Below, one piece after another: positions 16,231-25,436 of a stretch of DNA of 33,027 bases; within the stretch, counting starts at the first letter, position 1, and every line of letters starts with the position of its first letter. This DNA comes from CAIQQQ01 sp040399685 (GTDB lineage: Bacteria > Pseudomonadota > Alphaproteobacteria > Acetobacterales > Acetobacteraceae), in the NCBI GenBank assembly GCA_040399685.1, contig JBBART010000032.1:1-33027 (forward strand). Direction: 5' to 3'. Under the pieces are notes generated by a model that was not told the origin of the DNA, made no database searches, and saw only the letters and a program-made list of their open reading frames with translations. The translations under genes were made by a program, and so were the position numbers.

Positions 16231-16883
16231 TGCAATTTTCATCCGACGATCCGGCTTCGCGCCGCGAGAGCTATCATCACGGCAATCTGCGCCAGGCCCT
16301 GATTGAGGCTGGCCTTCGCTTGATCGCTGAACGAGGGCCGCAGGGATTCACCTTCGCCGAGATCGCCCGCGCCGCAGGGGTGAGCGCCGCGGCGCCCTAC
16401 CGTCATTTTCGAGACCGCAACGCGCTGGTGGCCGAGATCGCGCGCCAGGGATACGAACGGTTTGCCGACGCGTTGGAAACAGCCTGGGGCCATGGCCGCC
16501 CCGATCCGGTGACGGCCATCGAGAATTGCGGCAAGGCCTATCTGGCCTTCGCCCGAAGTGCCCCGGCCGCCTATGCCGCGATGTTCGACACCGGCTTTCC
16601 CCTGGAAGACGACGAAAGGTTGCGCCTGGCCTCTGAGCGCGCCTTTGGCGTGCTGCGCACCGCCGCCGACGCTGCCTGCAACACACTGCGCCCGGGCGGG
16701 GCCCGGCCTCCGGCGTTGATGGTGGCCCTGCATATCTGGGCCATGGCGCACGGGATTGCAGCGTTGTTTGTCGGGCGCGTTGACACCACACGGCGGCGGC
16801 TGCCGATGTCGGCCGAGGATCTGCTGGAATCAGGCCTGCTTATTTACATGCAATCGCTTGGGTTGGTCCCGCCGCCAAAATGA
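16230..16883 (+). CDS. TetR/AcrR family transcriptional regulator (WHG C-terminal domain)
   Basis: A 217-residue repressor-type regulator. The N-terminal helix-turn-helix begins at about residue 17 (HHGNLRQALIEAGLRLIAERG) and has the recognition region TFAEIARAAGVSAAAPYRHF (41-60). The C-terminal ligand-binding half matches the WHG subgroup, with WAMAHGIAALFVG near residue 175. The ATG at 16230 lies inside a palindrome and has no clear ribosome-binding site, so translation may be leaderless; a GTG at 16194 would add 12 residues and is the alternative. Its target may be itself or the DUF2852 gene 73 bp downstream, which has its own set of inverted repeats. The ligand is unknown. Confidence 0.9.
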   Translation: MQFSSDDPASRRESYHHGNLRQALIEAGLRLIAERGPQGFTFAEIARAAGVSAAAPYRHFRDRNALVAEIARQGYERFADALETAWGHGRPDPVTAIENCGKAYLAFARSAPAAYAAMFDTGFPLEDDERLRLASERAFGVLRTAADAACNTLRPGGARPPALMVALHIWAMAHGIAALFVGRVDTTRRRLPMSAEDLLESGLLIYMQSLGLVPPPK

Positions 16884-16893
16884 GCGGTTATTC

Positions 16894-16923
16894 TTGACGA
16901 ACGCCGCTCGCCTGATCACATAT
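16894..16923 (+). promoter_or_regulatory. Candidate promoter of the DUF2852 gene
   Basis: TTGACG (16894-16899) is a good -35 box. ACATAT (16918-16923), 18 bases later, is a weak -10 box. The -10 region overlaps the first inverted-repeat arm described separately, which would suit repression. Inferred from sequence alone. Confidence 0.35.
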
Positions 16924-16946
16924 GTAAATGTGATAAACATTCACAT
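16916..16946. promoter_or_regulatory. Three alternating TCACAT/ATGTGA arms (candidate operator)
   Basis: TCACAT (16916-16921), ATGTGA (16928-16933) and TCACAT (16941-16946) alternate in orientation, giving two overlapping inverted repeats with spacers of six and seven bases. The set lies between the candidate -35 box and the ribosome-binding site of the DUF2852 gene, and its local composition is much more AT-rich than the flanks. A dimeric regulator, perhaps the adjacent TetR protein, could bind here. The arms do not match the palindromes at the TetR start. Confidence 0.4.
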
Positions 16947-16956
16947 GGAGGCTATC

Positions 16957-17403
16957 ATGCCGATGTTGGGATATATGCACGGCATCCCGCGGCCGTTCCT
17001 GATCGCGGGAATGGTGGCAGGATTTATTTGGTTCTGGCCCATAGGTCTTGCGGCGCTGGCCTATCTGGTCGGCAGTGGGCGACTGGGGCGCGGATGCACG
17101 CCGGGTCGCTGGTATAACAGCGCGCCCGATAGCGCCCAGGCTGCCGGACGGGCTGGCTGGGGATGGGGCCCCGGCGGCAGGTTCTCTGGGTGGGGGAGCA
17201 ACGCCGGTGCCAGCGCGCCGACCAGCAACAACTCCGCCTTCGACGCCTACCGCGCTGAGACGTTGCGTCGCCTGGAGGAGGAGCAAAAGGAGTTCGTGGA
17301 TTATCTGGACCGCTTGCGCCAGGCCCGCGACAAGGCGGAGTTCGACAGCTTCATGGCCGAACGTCGCCGCGCCACGCCACCTGCGGAAACCCCGCAGGCC
17401 TGA
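16957..17403 (+). CDS. DUF2852 family small membrane protein
   Basis: A 148-residue protein resembling DUF2852. One hydrophobic segment spans about residues 14-38 (FLIAGMVAGFIWFWPIGLAALAYL in shape, ending in LVGSG). A Gly/Trp-rich linker follows, and then a charged helix from about residue 88 (FDAYRAETLRRLEEEQKEF to KAEFDSFMAERR) likely to form a coiled coil. The start is fixed by GGAGG at 16947-16951, five bases before the ATG; an ATG four codons upstream is inside that box. No function is known for the family. It lies directly downstream of a TetR gene and has palindromes in its promoter, so it may be that regulator's target. Confidence 0.8.
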   Translation: MPMLGYMHGIPRPFLIAGMVAGFIWFWPIGLAALAYLVGSGRLGRGCTPGRWYNSAPDSAQAAGRAGWGWGPGGRFSGWGSNAGASAPTSNNSAFDAYRAETLRRLEEEQKEFVDYLDRLRQARDKAEFDSFMAERRRATPPAETPQA

Positions 17404-17409
17404 TTGGAT

Positions 17410-17449
17410 GCGGCCCTCAACCCTCCGATGGGCTGGGGGCCGCGGCTTT
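17410..17449. terminator. Stem-loop between DUF2852 and the convergent flavoprotein gene
   Basis: GCGGCCC (17410-17416) pairs with GGGCCGC (17437-17443), and an inner CCC/GGG pairing shortens the loop. On the plus strand it is followed within three bases by TTTT (17447-17450). It fits a terminator for the DUF2852 transcript and ends at the convergent gene's stop codon. Confidence 0.5.
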
Positions 17450-18829
17450 TCAGTTCAGGAAGATTTTTCCTGGATTCATAATGCCCCGCGGATCGATCGC
17501 CGTCTTGAGGCTGCGCATGACTGCCAACGCTTCCAACCCATGTTCCTGTTCAAGGAACTCACGCTTGCCCGACCCGACACCGTGTTCCCCGCTGCACGAA
17601 CCGCCCAGCGCGAGGGCGCGGGCGACGATCTGGCGGTCGAGCGCCCAGACCCGCTCCAAACCGTCCGGTTCATTTGGCACCAGGATGACGGTGTGGAAAT
17701 TGCCGTCACCGACATGGCCCACGATGGGCGCTGTGAGACCTGAGGCGGCAATGTCCTCGCGTGCGCCAAGAATGGCCTCGGCAAGACGGGAAATCGGCAC
17801 CACGGCATCCGTCGCCATGCCCTTGTGGCCAGGCATGAGCGCGAGTGCCGCCCAATACGCATCGTGACGGGCCTTCCACAACACGCCGCGCGCGGCCGCA
17901 TCGGTGGCCCAGCGGAAGCCGCTGGCGCCGTGATCGCGGGCAATTTCCTCGGCGAGTTCGGCCTGTTCGGCCACGCCGGCGGGGGTGCCGTGAAATTCGA
18001 AGAACAGCGTGGGCAGGGCTTCCATATTCTCGAGCTTGGAATACGCGATGGAAGCGGCAACCTGCACCGCATCGAGCAATTCGATGCGGGCGACCGGGAT
18101 GCCAAGCTGCATGATGGCGATGACGCTCTCAACCGCGCCTTCCAGCGTTGCGAACTGGCATACCGCCGCCGATGTCGCCTCGGGGATACCGTGCAGGCGC
18201 AGCTGGATTTCGGTGATGATCCCCAACGTGCCTTCGCTGCCGATGAACAGGCGGGTCAGGTCGTAGCCAGTGGAGGATTTGCGCACCCGGCCACCTGTCT
18301 TGATCACGCGGCCATCCGGCAGCACCACCGTCATGCCCAGCACGTTCTCGCGGATGGTGCCGTAGCGCACGGCGTTGGTGCCGGAGGCGCGGGTGGCGCA
18401 CATGCCGCCGATGGTGCATTCGCTGCCCGGGTCGACCGGGAAGAACATTCCCTGGTCGCGGAGATATTCATTCAGTTGCTGGCGGGTGACGCCGGCCTGG
18501 ATGCGGCAATCCATGTCGGCCGCATTCACTTCCAGCACGGCCGTCATGCGGCTGAGGTCAATGCTGATGCCGCGGCGCACGGGTGTGACGTGGCCTTCAA
18601 GCGAGGTGCCGGCGCCGAACGGGACCACCGGCACGCCATGCGTGTTGCACAGCGCCAGCAGTCGCGCGACCTCTTCGGTTGTTTCGATGAAGGCGACAGC
18701 GTCGGGCATGACCGGCGGGTGATTGTCTTCGCCGTGGCTGTGCTGTTCGCGCAGGGCGAAATTGGTCGTCATGCGCTCGCCAAGGAATGCGCGCGCGAGG
18801 GTGATGACGGTTTCGGCGTCGTGAGACAT
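17450..18829 (-). CDS. FAD-linked oxidase, D-lactate dehydrogenase (cytochrome) type
   Basis: A 459-residue flavoprotein of the GlcD/LDHD group, which oxidises D-2-hydroxy acids and passes electrons to cytochrome c or quinone. The FAD-binding type 4 domain fills about residues 38-215, with PVVPFGAGTSLEGH and the run PGSECTIGGMCATRASGTNA (about 134-153). That run resembles mitochondrial-type D-lactate dehydrogenase more than glycolate oxidase GlcD. The C-terminal cap has GHVGDGNFHTVI, GGSCSGEHGVGSGK and the closing MNPGKIFLN. No GlcE or GlcF partners are adjacent, which also favours the single-subunit D-lactate type. It is followed on the same strand by no gene; the RskA-like gene lies 19 bp upstream, so they may be co-transcribed. 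Confidence 0.88.
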   Translation of the reverse strand: MSHDAETVITLARAFLGERMTTNFALREQHSHGEDNHPPVMPDAVAFIETTEEVARLLALCNTHGVPVVPFGAGTSLEGHVTPVRRGISIDLSRMTAVLEVNAADMDCRIQAGVTRQQLNEYLRDQGMFFPVDPGSECTIGGMCATRASGTNAVRYGTIRENVLGMTVVLPDGRVIKTGGRVRKSSTGYDLTRLFIGSEGTLGIITEIQLRLHGIPEATSAAVCQFATLEGAVESVIAIMQLGIPVARIELLDAVQVAASIAYSKLENMEALPTLFFEFHGTPAGVAEQAELAEEIARDHGASGFRWATDAAARGVLWKARHDAYWAALALMPGHKGMATDAVVPISRLAEAILGAREDIAASGLTAPIVGHVGDGNFHTVILVPNEPDGLERVWALDRQIVARALALGGSCSGEHGVGSGKREFLEQEHGLEALAVMRSLKTAIDPRGIMNPGKIFLN

Positions 18830-18848
18830 GTTCGGCTCCTGAGACGGA

Positions 18849-19820
<972 letters not shown>

Positions 19821-20027
19821 AGCCCGCGCTCCACCACCAGATGGGCGGTCGATGGCAATCCGGTCATGGGTTTCGGCCACGGAGCAGCACGCGGATCTGT
19901 AACAAGAGACGGGTTTCCCAACGGTCCGGCATGTTCTTAACGCGAAGCCCGCAGCGAATAAAGCAGCCGCTTTGCAGGCGGCGTATCACGCGCCGATGCT
20001 TCTCACCTCCGGTTACAGCGGGACCTA

Positions 20028-20426
20028 TTAAAGGTCTGGCCACCGCCGAAGCCGATACGCCTCCTGTTCCGCCGTGGGTGCCGGCGCGTCGGCGATGCCG
20101 CGCATCGGGTTGGCGAAAGCTTCGGGGTTGGACCAGCAATCCACTGTACCGAGGCTGCGGGTACAAAATCGAGCAACTTCAATCGGCGGATAGGTCGGCC
20201 GGCAATAGGACTTGCCTTATTCGAGGCGCACCATCGAGCAATCCTTCCCGGTCATGCCGGAATAAAGCATGTCTGGAATCGAGCGGCCGAATGCAGGAAA
20301 TGCGGCCGCGTTCGCGGCTGCAAAGGCCCCCGCAGGCTCCACGAACGATACCCCGCAGCCGCCCAGCCACGGCAGGGCAGCGCATATCAACGACAAACGA
20401 AGCGGGAAGCGCCATGATCGGACCAT
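20028..20426 (-). pseudogene. Lipoprotein gene interrupted by an in-frame stop
   Basis: The ATG at 20426 starts a lipoprotein signal peptide (MVRSWRFPLRLSLICAALPW, lipobox LGGC with Cys24). It continues through GRSIPDMLYSGMTGKDCSMVRLE and meets TAA at 20217-20219. Reading on in the same frame gives 62 more residues before TAA at 20028: GKSYCRPTYPP, then FCTRSLGTVDCW, then ADAPAPTAEQEAYRLRRWP. I recall a small alphaproteobacterial lipoprotein family in which DCS(x)VRL, G(x)xYCRP, YCTRSLGxVDCW and EQEAxRxxRWP occur in this order without a break. The stop therefore sits inside a conserved core, in place of one residue. Readthrough, a sequencing error or a true nonsense mutation are all possible. 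The gene is divergent from the yfgM-bamB-der run, 111 bp away. Function unknown. Confidence 0.75.
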
Positions 20427-20537
20427 GGCCGGACTATCCCAGCAAAACGTTAATGCAAGGTTGCGCGTCCGGCGTTTGCTCGAAATCGGCCCGGCGCGTA
20501 TGGTCCAGCGCTTCATCACACATGCCGAGACCCTAGA

Positions 20538-21194
20538 ATGGCCGTGCCCGATATTTTCGACGAGGTCGCCGACGATCTGCGCGCTGAACGCACCCACAAG
20601 ATGTTGCGCCGCTATGGCGTCTACGTCGCTGTGGCCGCCGTGCTCGTGGTGGTGGGCGCTGGTGGCTATGAGGGCTGGAAGTCCTACGCCGCCAAGCAGT
20701 CCGCCGCACAGGCAAGCACGTTCATGGCCGCGCAGAAAATTGCGGACGGCCAGATCGGCGGCCGTGCAGAGGCATTGCCGGCGCTGCTGCAACTGTCGAA
20801 CGAGGCTGGCCCCGGCTATCGCACCCTCGCCCGACTGCGCGCCGCCGCCGTGAAGGCGGACGCCAATGACCTGCCGGGCGCGCTGGCATTGTGGGACCAG
20901 ACGGCCGCCGATGGCGCCGCCGATCCAATTCTGCGCGATTACGCCAACCTGCAATGGGCGCTGCACCAGATCGATGCCGGCGAGCCGGGGCTCGTGTCTG
21001 CCCGGCTGCTGCCGCTGACCGGTGAGGGCGGCGCCTGGCGCACCCTCGCGCAGGAAGGCCAGGCGATGCTGGCGCTTCGCCAGGGTCAGACCGATGTGGC
21101 GCGCGACACGTTGAAGCGGCTGGCAGCCGATCCTACAGCGCCTGATGGCGTGCGCGGCCGCGCCGGTGGCCTGCTGCAACTTATCGGCGGCTGA
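20538..21194 (+). CDS. YfgM-like TPR membrane protein
   Basis: A 218-residue protein of the YfgM/tetratricopeptide-like group, which in enterobacteria is an ancillary protein of the Sec translocon and periplasmic chaperone network. A short cytoplasmic N-terminus (MAVPDIFDEVADDLRAERT) is followed by one transmembrane segment at about residues 26-46 (YGVYVAVAAVLVVVGAGGYEGW). A helical, Ala-rich periplasmic part follows with weak TPR character (ALPALLQLSNEAGPGYRTLARLR and similar). The position directly before bamB and der is the conserved order in many proteobacteria, which supports the call. bamB starts 47 bp downstream. Confidence 0.87.
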   Translation: MAVPDIFDEVADDLRAERTHKMLRRYGVYVAVAAVLVVVGAGGYEGWKSYAAKQSAAQASTFMAAQKIADGQIGGRAEALPALLQLSNEAGPGYRTLARLRAAAVKADANDLPGALALWDQTAADGAADPILRDYANLQWALHQIDAGEPGLVSARLLPLTGEGGAWRTLAQEGQAMLALRQGQTDVARDTLKRLAADPTAPDGVRGRAGGLLQLIGG

Positions 21195-21241
21195 ACATGC
21201 CTCTTCGCGGCCACGACCAGAATTCGACAGGACCGATCGCC

Positions 21242-22597
21242 ATGACCGACACCCAGCAAGCCGCCCCAGCAAAAATGCGCCTCAGCCGGCGTCTCGCACT
21301 GCTGGCGCCGCTTGCGGTCAGCGGCTGCGGCATCAGCGACTTCGATTTCTTCGGCACGGACAAGGTGCCGGTGCCGGGCAAGCGCATCTCTGTTATTCGC
21401 GTCAATCGTGGGCTGGTGGTGGACAATCCCCGCAAGGAACGCGTGGCGCTGCCCACCCCGGTGATGCGGGAATCCTGGCCCCAGGCCGGCGGCGCACCGA
21501 ACCATGAGATGGGCCACGCCATGGTGGCCGAGCGACTTTCCGAGGTGTGGCGCTCCGACATCGGCAAGGGCGGCGGCTATCGTCGCAAAATCACGTCCCA
21601 GCCGGTGGTGGCGGGCGGACGTGTGTTCACCATGGACAGCAACGCCACCGTCAGCGCGTTCGACGTGGCAAAAGGCAGCCGGATCTGGCGCTTCGACACC
21701 ACGCCAGAGGACGATCGCGGCACCAATGTCGGCGGCGGCATCGCTGTCGATGGTGGCGTTTTGTATGCGTCCACCGGTCGCGGTGAGATCCTGGCGTTGG
21801 ATGCGGCAACCGGTGAGCTGAAATGGCGCCAGAAACTGGAAAATGCCGCGCGCTCGGCGCCCACCGTGGCCGATGGCAAGTTGTTCATTGCCCTGCTTGG
21901 CGACAAGGTCGCAGCCCATGCCACGGCTGATGGCCACAAAATGTGGAGCTATCAAGCCAGCGATTCGATGACAGCGGTGCTGGGCCTGCCCTCCCCCGCC
22001 TATTCGGATGGGCTGGTGGTGGCGGGTTTCGGCTCTGGCGACCTCGTGGCCTTGCGCGGCAGCACGGGTGCTGTGGTGTGGACGGACAGCCTGGCTTCGG
22101 CGCGCGGCCGCAATTCCGCATCCGACCTGTCGGCCATTCACGGACTGCCTGTTATTCAAGACGGCCGGGTGTATGCCGTGGGGCTTGGCGGCCTGATGCT
22201 GTCGCTGGATCTTCGCTCCGGCCGCAGGCTGTGGGAACGCGACGTGACCTCCGACAGCACCCCTTGTGTGGCCGGCGGCTGGATTTACGTATTGAGCGTC
22301 GATAGCGAGCTGGCGGCGATCAGCCGTATTGACGGCTCGGTGGCGTGGGTGACGCAACTTCAGAAATTTGGAAATATGGAAAAGCACAAGGACCCCATTC
22401 AATGGATGGGTCCGACTTTGGCGGCCGACCGCCTTGTTGTTGTCTCCAGCACGGCGGTGGCACAGGCTGTCAGCCCGTATACTGGCGAAATTCTCGGCGA
22501 GCAGGACCTGTCCGGCGCGGCTTCGGTACCGCCGGTGGTGGCAATGGGGACGGTTTTCATCATCACTGATGACGCCCGTCTGGTGGCACTGCGTTGA
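21242..22597 (+). CDS. bamB: Outer membrane protein assembly factor BamB-like lipoprotein
   Basis: A 451-residue PQQ-repeat beta-propeller lipoprotein, the non-essential BamB part of the BAM complex that inserts outer-membrane proteins. The signal peptide ends in the lipobox LAVSGC with Cys29. Propeller blades are evident as repeated units such as GGRVFTMDSNATVSAFDVAKG, GVLYASTGRGEILALDAATGE and GRVYAVGLGGLMLSLDLRSG. It is longer than E. coli BamB (about 390) because of an N-terminal extension after the lipobox, as is common in alphaproteobacteria. The ATG at 21242 has AGGA about nine bases upstream; an ATG at 21275 is an alternative that would leave a shorter leader. The gene overlaps der by four bases. 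Confidence 0.92.
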   Translation: MTDTQQAAPAKMRLSRRLALLAPLAVSGCGISDFDFFGTDKVPVPGKRISVIRVNRGLVVDNPRKERVALPTPVMRESWPQAGGAPNHEMGHAMVAERLSEVWRSDIGKGGGYRRKITSQPVVAGGRVFTMDSNATVSAFDVAKGSRIWRFDTTPEDDRGTNVGGGIAVDGGVLYASTGRGEILALDAATGELKWRQKLENAARSAPTVADGKLFIALLGDKVAAHATADGHKMWSYQASDSMTAVLGLPSPAYSDGLVVAGFGSGDLVALRGSTGAVVWTDSLASARGRNSASDLSAIHGLPVIQDGRVYAVGLGGLMLSLDLRSGRRLWERDVTSDSTPCVAGGWIYVLSVDSELAAISRIDGSVAWVTQLQKFGNMEKHKDPIQWMGPTLAADRLVVVSSTAVAQAVSPYTGEILGEQDLSGAASVPPVVAMGTVFIITDDARLVALR

Positions 22598-23946
22598 CCG
22601 AATCAAGTCTCCCGGTTGTCGTGATCGCGGGCCGGCCGAATGTCGGCAAGTCGACATTGTTCAACAAACTGGTCGGGCGCCGTCAGGCGATCGTGTCCGA
22701 CACGCCCGGCGTGACGCGGGACCGCAAGGAAGGCGAGGCGCTGCTGCGCGGCCGCACCGTGCGACTGATCGATACCGCCGGTCTTGAGGAAAGCGACCCG
22801 GAATCACTGTATGGCCGCATGCGGGCGTCCTCCGAAGCCGCGGTCAAGATGGCGCATCTGGTGTTGTTCGTCATTGACGGCCGCGCTGGCGTGACGCCGG
22901 CTGATGAGCATTTCGCGGCCTGGCTGCGGCGCCAGGGCGCGCCCATCCTGCTGGTGGTAAACAAGGCCGAGGGCCGCGCTGGTTCCAACGCTGCGCTTGA
23001 GGCGTATTCGCTGGGTCTCGGTGAGCCGGTGGGCGTGTCTGCCGAACATGGCGACGGCCTTGCCGACCTGATGAGCGAAATCGCCGATCGCCTGCCGGAG
23101 CAGGAGGAAATCGACGCCAACGTCGCCCGTCCGCTGAAGCTGGCCATCGTCGGCCGGCCGAATGCCGGAAAATCCACGCTGCTCAATCGCCTGCTGGGCG
23201 AGGACCGGATGATCACCGGCCCCGAACCGGGACTGACGCGCGATTCCATCGCGGTGCGGGTGTTCGACACCGATGGCACCGAGATCGAGATCGTCGACAC
23301 CGCCGGCCTGCGCAAAAAGGCGCGAATCGAGCAGGACCTGGAGAAGATGTCCGTCTCCGCTTCCATCGAGGCGCTGAAGATGGCCGAGGTTGTCGTGCTG
23401 GCGATCGACGCCGTGGAAGGCATTCACGAGCAGGACCTGCAAATCGCCCGTCTGGTGGAGCGTGAGGGCCGCGCCTGCATCATCGCGCTGAACAAATGGG
23501 ACGCGGTGGTGGACCGCAACGCGTCGCGCAAGGCAGTGACGGACCGGCTGGAGACCTCACTTGCGCAGATGAAGGGCATTCCCGTCATCACCCTGTCCGC
23601 CCTCACGGGGCTTGGCACCGACAAGCTGCTGCCAGTGGTGCGCCAGGCCTATGAGGTGTGGAACATGCGGGTGGCGACCGGCGCGCTGAACCGTTGGTTC
23701 GAGACGGCGCTGGAACGTCATCAGGCGCCGCTGGTGGAAGGCCGCCGGCTGAAACTGCGTTACATCACGCAGGCCAAGGCGCGGCCGCCGACGTTCATCA
23801 TCTTCGGGACTCGCGCCGAACAGACGCCGGAGGATTACCAGCGCTATCTGTCGAACTCGATGCGCCATGAGTTCAACCTGCCCGGCACGCCCATCCGGCT
23901 GCAGTTCCGTGGCACCAAGAACCCATACGCGGAGGACCGCGACTAA
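22594..23946 (+). CDS. der: Ribosome biogenesis GTPase Der (EngA)
   Basis: A 450-residue GTPase with two tandem G domains and a C-terminal KH-like domain, needed for 50S ribosomal subunit maturation. The first G domain has GRPNVGKS (13-20), DTAG (60-63) and NKAE (123-126). The second has GRPNAGKS (187-194), DTAGLRKKA (235-243) and NKWD (300-303). The C-terminal region includes LKLRYITQAKARPPTFIIFG, the usual KH-like end. Translation starts at TTG 22594, which overlaps the bamB stop codon (TTGA), so the two are probably coupled. Length and motifs are normal. Confidence 0.97.
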   Translation: MTESSLPVVVIAGRPNVGKSTLFNKLVGRRQAIVSDTPGVTRDRKEGEALLRGRTVRLIDTAGLEESDPESLYGRMRASSEAAVKMAHLVLFVIDGRAGVTPADEHFAAWLRRQGAPILLVVNKAEGRAGSNAALEAYSLGLGEPVGVSAEHGDGLADLMSEIADRLPEQEEIDANVARPLKLAIVGRPNAGKSTLLNRLLGEDRMITGPEPGLTRDSIAVRVFDTDGTEIEIVDTAGLRKKARIEQDLEKMSVSASIEALKMAEVVVLAIDAVEGIHEQDLQIARLVEREGRACIIALNKWDAVVDRNASRKAVTDRLETSLAQMKGIPVITLSALTGLGTDKLLPVVRQAYEVWNMRVATGALNRWFETALERHQAPLVEGRRLKLRYITQAKARPPTFIIFGTRAEQTPEDYQRYLSNSMRHEFNLPGTPIRLQFRGTKNPYAEDRD

Positions 23947-23991
23947 AATTGGATGCACGGCGCACGAAAAATTACGTAACGTTAACACTAC

Positions 23992-24010
23992 CCCCTTGCA
24001 AATTGAGGGG
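23992..24010. promoter_or_regulatory. Inverted repeat upstream of the MFS gene
   Basis: CCCCT (23992-23996) and AGGGG (24006-24010) flank a nine-base AT-rich spacer, in the 129-bp gap between der and the MFS gene. It could be an operator or the base of a weak hairpin. Short arms make chance occurrence likely. Confidence 0.2.
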
Positions 24011-24035
24011 TTTGCCGTGATTTTCCCGCCACAAA

Positions 24036-24057
24036 GCGGCCGCATCAATGCGGTCGC
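24036..24057. promoter_or_regulatory. Hairpin just before the MFS ribosome-binding site
   Basis: GCGGCCGCA (24036-24044) pairs with TGCGGTCGC (24049-24057), nine pairs with one G-U wobble and a four-base loop. It ends two bases before the purine-rich ribosome-binding region GAGGGGAAG (24059-24067) of the MFS gene. In the mRNA it could influence access to that site, or end transcription from der. Confidence 0.35.
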
Positions 24058-24075
24058 CGAGGGGAAGCAATACCA

Positions 24076-25404
24076 ATGTTTGATATCGAAGCCAGAACCA
24101 TTGGCAAGGTGACGCGGCGCATCGTGCCGTTCCTGATCCTGTGCTATTTCGTGGCTTATCTCGACCGCGTGAATGTCGGTTTCGGCAAGTTGCAGATGAG
24201 CAAGGAACTCGGGCTGACCGAGACCATGTTCGGCTTCGGCGCCGGCGTGTTCTTCCTGCTGTATTTCGTGTTCGAAGTGCCGTCCAACCTGTTCCTGGAA
24301 AAATTCGGCGCGCGGCGCTGGATCGCTCGAATCATGGTCACCTGGGGCATCCTGTCGGGCATGATGGCGTTCATCCCGCAAATCGCCAATGCGACCGGCC
24401 TGTCCACCGAGCACACCTTCTATGGCCTGCGCATGGCGCTGGGTGCTGCGGAAGCCGGGTTCTTCCCGGGCATCATCTTCTATCTCACGCTCTGGTTCCC
24501 TGGTGTGTATCGCGGTCGCATGATCGGCTTCTTCATGGCCGCCATCCCGCTGTCGTCCGTCATCGGCGCCCCGATTTCGGGCCTGTTGCTCGACCTTGAC
24601 GGCATGGGCGGCCTTGCCGGCTGGCAGTGGCTGTTCCTGATCGAGGCCGCACCGGCTGTTCTGCTGTCCTTCGTGGTGCTCGGCTACCTCACTGACAAGC
24701 CGGCCGATGCCACCTGGCTGGCGCCGGACGAGCGCAACTGGCTGGCGGGCCGCATCGCCGCGGAACACAATGTTCGCGAGACTGCCCACGGCATGTCCGT
24801 CGTCCAGGCTCTGCTGGACCCACGCGTGCTGGCCCTGTCGCTGGTGTATTTCGGCGCGGTGGCCTGCAATTACGGCGTGGGCTTCTTCCTGCCCACCATC
24901 GTGAAGGGCTTTGGGCTGACCAACGTGATGACCGGCCTCGTGACCGCCGTCCCCTACGTGGTGGGATCGGTGGGCATGGTTTGGTATTCGCGCCGTTCGG
25001 ACCGCAAGCTTGAGCGCAAGGGCCATGCCGCCGTGGCGTTGGCCATCGCCGCATTGGGCCTGGTGGCCGCCACGTTGACCGAAGACCCGTTCCTGAAGAT
25101 GCTGGCGTTCTCGTTCAGCGCGTTCGGCGTGTTCTCGGTGCTGCCGGTGTTCTGGACGCTGCCAACCGCGTTCCTGTCCGGCCCTGCCGCTGCTGCCGGC
25201 ATCGCCATCATCAACTCCATCGGCAATCTGTCCGGCTTTGCCGGACCGTTCGCCATGGGTCGCATCAAGGACGCCACCGGCAGCTACAACATGGGGCTGC
25301 TGCTGATCGCAGCCTTCGTGGTGATGGCCATGGTGCTTGTGCTGCTGCTGCGCCACGACACCGCTCTGGAACGCGCTCCGGCCGCCGCTGCGCCGGTTCG
25401 CTAA
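24076..25404 (+). CDS. MFS transporter, anion:cation symporter (ACS) type
   Basis: A 442-residue inner-membrane transporter with about twelve hydrophobic segments. The N-terminal pattern (RIVPFLILCYFVAYLDRVNV followed by GFGKLQMSKELGL) and GLRMALGAAEAGFFPGIIFY with LTLWFP are characteristic of the ACS family, which imports organic anions such as tartrate, phthalate, galactonate or allantoate together with protons. The central loop between helices 6 and 7 carries the usual YLTDKPADATWLAPDERNWL. The substrate cannot be predicted, and no catabolic genes lie beside it. A purine-rich ribosome-binding region lies 8-17 bases upstream. A strong hairpin follows the stop codon. Confidence 0.92.
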   Translation: MFDIEARTIGKVTRRIVPFLILCYFVAYLDRVNVGFGKLQMSKELGLTETMFGFGAGVFFLLYFVFEVPSNLFLEKFGARRWIARIMVTWGILSGMMAFIPQIANATGLSTEHTFYGLRMALGAAEAGFFPGIIFYLTLWFPGVYRGRMIGFFMAAIPLSSVIGAPISGLLLDLDGMGGLAGWQWLFLIEAAPAVLLSFVVLGYLTDKPADATWLAPDERNWLAGRIAAEHNVRETAHGMSVVQALLDPRVLALSLVYFGAVACNYGVGFFLPTIVKGFGLTNVMTGLVTAVPYVVGSVGMVWYSRRSDRKLERKGHAAVALAIAALGLVAATLTEDPFLKMLAFSFSAFGVFSVLPVFWTLPTAFLSGPAAAAGIAIINSIGNLSGFAGPFAMGRIKDATGSYNMGLLLIAAFVVMAMVLVLLLRHDTALERAPAAAAPVR

Positions 25405-25412
25405 CATGACAA

Positions 25413-25436
25413 GGCGAGGGGCTTCGGCCCCTCGCC
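25413..25436 (+). terminator. TTCG-loop hairpin after the MFS gene
   Basis: GGCGAGGGGC (25413-25422) and GCCCCTCGCC (25427-25436) form a perfect ten-pair stem closed by the very stable TTCG tetraloop, eight bases after the MFS stop codon. The stretch after it has no long T-run, so termination may be partial. Confidence 0.7.

Noticed and set aside
21086..22657. 523-codon minus-strand frame opposite bamB
   Set aside because: Shadow frame; the PQQ-repeat propeller and lipobox are clear on the plus strand.
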